This document shows, piece after piece, positions 22,106 through 25,522 of a DNA stretch of 25,522 bases. Source of the stretch: Lysobacteraceae bacterium (GTDB taxonomy: Bacteria; Pseudomonadota; Gammaproteobacteria; DSM-19610). Positions within the stretch are counted from its first letter, which is position 1; the number at the start of each line of letters is the position of its first letter. The notes beneath the pieces were generated by a model. The model saw only the letters and a list, made by a program, of their open reading frames with translations, was not told the origin of the DNA and made no database searches. The position numbers were made by a program, and so were the translations under genes. The stretch is taken from contig JAIVHA010000004.1 in NCBI GenBank assembly GCA_020201295.1, positions 1 to 25,522 of the forward strand. Reading direction: 5' to 3'.

Positions 22106-24570
22106 TGGCTCTCATCGAGGGCCAGTACCTGGTCGGCCAGGAAGGCATAACCGCTGCCATCGGCGGCGTGGAAACGCGCAGGATTGCCGGCACAGAAGCG
22201 GCCGATGAGGGCACGTACCTTGTTGGGATTGGTGAGCTTGAAGGCCGGGTGGCGCATCAGGGCCTGCACCTGGCCCAGGGTATCCCCGAGGCGCGAGCCG
22301 GCCTGGATGCCGAACCACTTGTCCACCACCAGGGGATCCTGTTGCCACTGGTCATAGAACTGGTTGAGGGCCTCGGCCCGCTCGGGCAGGTCGTAGTCCG
22401 CGAGCATGCCGAGGGCCGCCAGCACGTCGGTCATGTTGTGGCCGGCGCGGAACTGTTCCAGGCAATGTTCCAGCGGGCCCGGCTCCTCCAGTTCCATGAG
22501 ATAGCCCAAGCAGAGATTTTTCAGGGCGCGGCGGCCCATGGTCTCGGCACTGAAGACATAGGGCGTGTCGTCCTGGTTCGCCAGGTAGCTGGCCAGGAGA
22601 TCATCCTTAAGACCTTGCGCCAGTTCCCGGCGCATGAACTGGCGCGCCTCATGGATGGCCTGTGGATTGACCAGGGCGCACTGGTCGGCGATATAGCTTT
22701 CCGCCGGCAGGCTCAGGGCCTGGGCAATGAGCGCCGGGTCCAGATCCGGGTGGGTGAGGGTGGCCCGAAAGGCAGTGACGAAGTCCTCGGGCAGTCGCAG
22801 AGGCTGCTTTTGTTCCAGTGCCGCGATGAGCCGCTGCAGCTGGTTGAGGGCCAGTTGCTGGCCGGCATCCCAACGGTTGAAGGGGTCGGGGTCATGACCG
22901 AACAGGAAGGCCAGTTCCGCGTCACTGCGTTCCAGGGCCAGCTTCACCGGCGCCGAGAAGCCGCACAGCAGGGATGGCACCGGTGCCGCGTCCAGGTCCG
23001 GGAAGCGGAAGGTCTCGGCGTCATCGCTCAGCTCCAGCACCTGCCGGGCCAGGACGCTGCCCTCGGCATCCAGCAGGGCCATGGCCACGGGGATGTGGAA
23101 GGGTTCCTTGTGTGGCTGACCGGGGGTAGGGGGGCAACTCTGTTCAAGGGTCAGGCGATACTCCCGTGCCTGGGCATCATATTCACTGCGCATCCGCAGT
23201 TGCGGGGTACCGGCCTGTTCGTACCAGCGCCGGAACTGCCCCAGGTCCACGCCACTGGCATCCTCCATGGCACGCACGAAATCTTCGGTGGTCACCGCCT
23301 GGCCATCGTGGCGCTCGAAGTACAGGTCGGTGCCCTTGCGAAAGCCCTCGGGCCCCAGCAGGTGGGCGATCATGCGCACCACCTCGGCACCCTTGTTGTA
23401 CACGGTCACCGTGTAGAAATTGCTGATCTCCATGTAGGAGTCGGGTCGCACCGGGTGGGCCATGGGGCCGGCATCCTGGGCGAATTGATGATTGCGCAGT
23501 ACGTTCACGTCGCTGATGCGCTTGACCGGGCGGGAGTTCAGGTCGGCGCTGAATTCCTGGTCGCGGTAGACGGTGAAGCCTTCCTTGAGGCTGAGCTGGA
23601 ACCAGTCGCGGCAGGTGACGCGGTTGCCGGACCAGTTGTGGAAATATTCATGGCCGACGATGCTCTGTACATTGTAGTAATCGGCGTCGGTGGCGGAGTC
23701 GGGGCTGACCAGCACGCAGGCGGAGTTGAAGATGTTGAGCCCCTTGTTCTCCATGGCGCCCATGTTGAAATCGTCCACGGCCACGATCATGAAGATGTCC
23801 AGGTCGTATTCGCGCCCATAGGTCTGCTCGTCCCAGCGCATGGCCTGCTTGAGGGAGGCGAGGGCATGGTCGCACTTGTGGGCGTTGGTGGTTTCCACAT
23901 AGATGCGCAGCGCCACCTCGCGGCCGGAGGCGGTGACGAAATGATCCTCCTGGCACACCAGCCTGCCGGCCACCAGGGCGAACAGATAACAGGGCTTGGG
24001 GAAGGGGTCTTGCCATTTCACCCAGTGGCGGCCATCGTCGAGCGCACCCTGTTCCACGGGGTTGCCGTTCGACAGCAGCACCGGGTAGTGGGCCTTGTCC
24101 GCCACCAGGGTGGTGGTAAAGCGCGTCATGACGTCGGGGCGGTCCGGGAACCAGGTGATGCGCCGAAAACCCTCGGCCTCGCACTGGGTGCAGAACATGC
24201 CGCTGGAGACATAGAGGCCTTCCAGGGCGGTGTTGGCGTCGGGTTCGATCTCCACCACCGTTTCCAGCGTGAAGCGTGCCGGCGGCGCGAGGATGTCGAG
24301 TCGTTCCGCATCGAGGATGTAGCGGTCGGCGTGTAGCGGCTCGCCATCGAGGTGGATGGACAGGGTATGCAGGCCGTGACCGTTGAGATGGAAGGGGGTG
24401 TCCTGATCCCCGGCCGTGCGTTCCACCGCCAGGATGGCGCGCACCCGGGTGCGTTTCGGGTCCAGCTCGAAATGCAGGTCCAGGGTTTCCACCCGGTAGG
24501 CCGGTGGCCGGTAGTCGCGCAGGTGGATGGTGCGCGGGGCGGACTGGGGTTCTTCTTTGGTTAAATCCAC
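21943..24570 (-). CDS. pepN: Aminopeptidase N (M1 family) with a replaced C-terminus
   Basis: PepN removes N-terminal residues from peptides. Visible are the substrate motif MGAMENKGLNIFN, zinc motif VGHEYFHNWSGNR with the downstream Glu in KEGFTVYRDQEFS, and the long C-terminal helical domain. GTG at 24570 is the preferred start (VDLTKEEPQ), with AGAGGAAA 5 bases upstream; an ATG at 24618 is possible. The family sequence is intact to FLADQVLALD; the last 56 or so residues (ESHTGWPSTT to KSCA) are unrelated and read over a GIY-YIG gene in the wrong frame. About 55-60 normal C-terminal residues are missing. Catalytic residues are complete; stability is uncertain. Confidence 0.93.
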   Translation of the reverse strand: MDLTKEEPQSAPRTIHLRDYRPPAYRVETLDLHFELDPKRTRVRAILAVERTAGDQDTPFHLNGHGLHTLSIHLDGEPLHADRYILDAERLDILAPPARFTLETVVEIEPDANTALEGLYVSSGMFCTQCEAEGFRRITWFPDRPDVMTRFTTTLVADKAHYPVLLSNGNPVEQGALDDGRHWVKWQDPFPKPCYLFALVAGRLVCQEDHFVTASGREVALRIYVETTNAHKCDHALASLKQAMRWDEQTYGREYDLDIFMIVAVDDFNMGAMENKGLNIFNSACVLVSPDSATDADYYNVQSIVGHEYFHNWSGNRVTCRDWFQLSLKEGFTVYRDQEFSADLNSRPVKRISDVNVLRNHQFAQDAGPMAHPVRPDSYMEISNFYTVTVYNKGAEVVRMIAHLLGPEGFRKGTDLYFERHDGQAVTTEDFVRAMEDASGVDLGQFRRWYEQAGTPQLRMRSEYDAQAREYRLTLEQSCPPTPGQPHKEPFHIPVAMALLDAEGSVLARQVLELSDDAETFRFPDLDAAPVPSLLCGFSAPVKLALERSDAELAFLFGHDPDPFNRWDAGQQLALNQLQRLIAALEQKQPLRLPEDFVTAFRATLTHPDLDPALIAQALSLPAESYIADQCALVNPQAIHEARQFMRRELAQGLKDDLLASYLANQDDTPYVFSAETMGRRALKNLCLGYLMELEEPGPLEHCLEQFRAGHNMTDVLAALGMLADYDLPERAEALNQFYDQWQQDPLVVDKWFGIQAGSRLGDTLGQVQALMRHPAFKLTNPNKVRALIGRFCAGNPARFHAADGSGYAFLADQVLALDESHTGWPSTTKAAPPPAIPAHGDRCGSPGRKRPPTVARHAGARRPSRSCRAPKSCA

Positions 24571-24575
24571 CTTGC

Positions 24576-24583
24576 TTTCCTCT
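24576..24583 (-). promoter_or_regulatory. pepN: Ribosome binding site deciding the pepN start
   Basis: AGAGGAAA read on the minus strand, 5 bases before the GTG at 24570. It favours this start over the ATG 16 codons upstream, which has no comparable site. Confidence 0.6.
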
Positions 24584-24687
24584 TGGCTGTCAGCATGAAA
24601 CCCGACGGGATCGTGCAAACGGAAAATGATGCGCCCATCCTACCGTTTCCATTCGCGAGCACAACAACAGGCTTCATCGAGGTGGTG

Positions 24688-24715
24688 TTGCCTGAAGGTG
24701 AAGATTTTGCATAAA
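24688..24715 (+). promoter_or_regulatory. Weak promoter candidate for the gene at 24817
   Basis: TTGCCT (24688-24693) and CATAAA (24710-24715) are separated by 16 bases in the divergent pepN/24817 gap. Both boxes are mediocre; nothing better was found. Confidence 0.25.
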
Positions 24716-24816
24716 CCATGCCATGTACACGGGATTATATGGACTATCCTCTCTGGTGTCCGGCCCAGGAGCGGCGCGCGGTGACCGGTTCATCCCTACT
24801 CGATATGGAGGTTGAC

Positions 24817-25522
24817 ATGATTCCTGACAAAATTGGTCTCGAACCCTTTAAAAAACCCATGCTGGCGTTGACCGTCGCCGTGCTGGCGCTCGGCATGCGG
24901 GTCTCCCTGGCTGATTCCAGCTACATGCCGGTCGTCATCCAGGAGGATTTCGCCAAGACCCTGTCCCGCAAGCAGGCGGACAAGCCCAAGATAGCGGCGA
25001 AACACAAGACCCTGCTGGAGCAACGCTACGACCTGGCCGACCAGCCGGCCCAGGGCGTCACCATGTCGGGTGGCAAACCGGTGCAGACCGGGGTGCGGGT
25101 GCGGTTGCCCAATGGGATGACCTGGGAGCAACTCGCCGGCATGACACCGGATGAGATCAAATCCAAGGACCTCTGGCCCAAGGGATTCTTTCCCATGCCA
25201 CACCCGGACCATGCTGAGGGCGGCATGGTCTTCCCGAAATTTCATATCGAGGAAATCAAGAAGCAGGAAGGCCGTGACCTCACGCGGTTCGACCTGGACT
25301 TCGATCTGCCCGACCACCTGCTGCCCGATTTCCCGGCACCGATTTTCCTCACCACACGCCCTGATCTCGGTGATGTGTCCAAGGGACAGCTCGTCACCAT
25401 CATGAACTACTATGAACTGTTCAATGGCATCCTCAATCCGAAGCAGATCGAGGGGTTGCGACTGCTGCTGACGCCTTTCCCGCAACAGCAGTTCAACCAG
25501 ACCGAGGACCGCCGCACCGAGA
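24817..25522 (+). CDS. Exported protein, N-terminal part; probably a large c-type cytochrome-like protein
   Basis: Open for 235 codons and cut by the window end. It starts at ATG 24817 with a strong Shine-Dalgarno GGAGG (24807-24811). The N-terminus MIPDKIGLEPFKKPMLALTV followed by AVLALGMRVSLADS is a likely export signal. Characteristic segments are VRVRLPNGMTWEQLAGMTP, FHIEEIKKQEGRDLTRFDLD, PIFLTTRPDLGDVSKGQLV and LLLTPFPQQQFNQTEDRR. From memory these resemble periplasmic proteins often labelled 'cytochrome B6', related to di-heme cytochrome c peroxidase/MauG. No CxxCH heme motif lies inside the window, so this is tentative; such motifs should follow soon after the window end. Confidence 0.6.
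   Translation, partial: MIPDKIGLEPFKKPMLALTVAVLALGMRVSLADSSYMPVVIQEDFAKTLSRKQADKPKIAAKHKTLLEQRYDLADQPAQGVTMSGGKPVQTGVRVRLPNGMTWEQLAGMTPDEIKSKDLWPKGFFPMPHPDHAEGGMVFPKFHIEEIKKQEGRDLTRFDLDFDLPDHLLPDFPAPIFLTTRPDLGDVSKGQLVTIMNYYELFNGILNPKQIEGLRLLLTPFPQQQFNQTEDRRTE

Noticed and set aside
21997..24336. A 779-codon open frame on the plus strand, antisense to pepN
   Set aside because: It is a shadow: pepN has family motifs on the other strand (GAMEN, HExxH), and this frame has low-complexity His/Gly/Val-rich text typical of the complement of GC-rich codons.
24796..25485. A 229-codon minus-strand open frame at the window end
   Set aside because: The plus strand has a strong ribosome site, a signal-like N-terminus and an uninterrupted frame from 24817, so the minus frame is a shadow.

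Overview
The window is a GC-rich chromosomal segment with the gene content and synteny of a gammaproteobacterium. The order clpS-clpA-infA-bpt/aat-trxB-ftsK-lolA-rarA-serS is a familiar gammaproteobacterial housekeeping neighbourhood. A two-domain DsrC/TusE-like protein and several small genes of unknown function suggest a sulfur-oxidising lineage near Chromatiales/Ectothiorhodospiraceae (inference; no marker gene fixes this).

Layout. 1-1.8 kb: nudJ (-), probably followed by the first codons of mnmA, and a secreted protein (+) ending in a clear terminator. 1.9-4.2 kb: monomeric NADP-isocitrate dehydrogenase (+). 4.3-4.7 kb: a cold-shock gene with a long leader (-). 4.9-7.4 kb: clpS and a broken clpA (+). 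7.4-7.6 kb: a palindromic MITE-like element inserted at the stop codon of infA. 7.6-11.6 kb, minus strand: infA, bpt, aat, a FemAB-like gene and trxB. 11.8-18.5 kb, plus strand: ftsK, lolA, rarA, crcB, a DUF190 gene and serS. 18.4-19.4 kb: two unknown minus-strand genes. 19.5-21.75 kb: small unknown genes around the tandem DsrC-like gene. 21.9-24.6 kb: pepN (-), with a fragment of a GIY-YIG gene beyond its damaged end. 24.8 kb to the end: the start of a large exported protein that I tentatively link to a cytochrome c-like family.

How the genes work together. clpS, clpA, aat and bpt form the bacterial N-degron pathway: Aat and Bpt add the leucine or phenylalanine tag, ClpS recognises it and ClpAP degrades the substrate. 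All four genes lie within 4.5 kb, but clpA lacks about 44 codons and is frameshifted. ftsK, rarA and lolA serve chromosome segregation, replication repair and the outer membrane. crcB and its DUF190 partner form a small inserted cassette for fluoride export.

Two things stand out beyond the genes. First, there are several palindromic intergenic elements whose arms are built from short tandem units (CACGGAAnnn or CGCCAAGGA), plus the MITE and two REP-like repeats. Second, four genes (clpA, rarA, serS and pepN) carry what look like deletion junctions, and two neighbouring genes are truncated at the same points. This could be real genome erosion or an assembly artefact, and it should be resolved before functional conclusions are drawn. 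The tandem single-cysteine DsrC-like protein is the best candidate for unusual biology.
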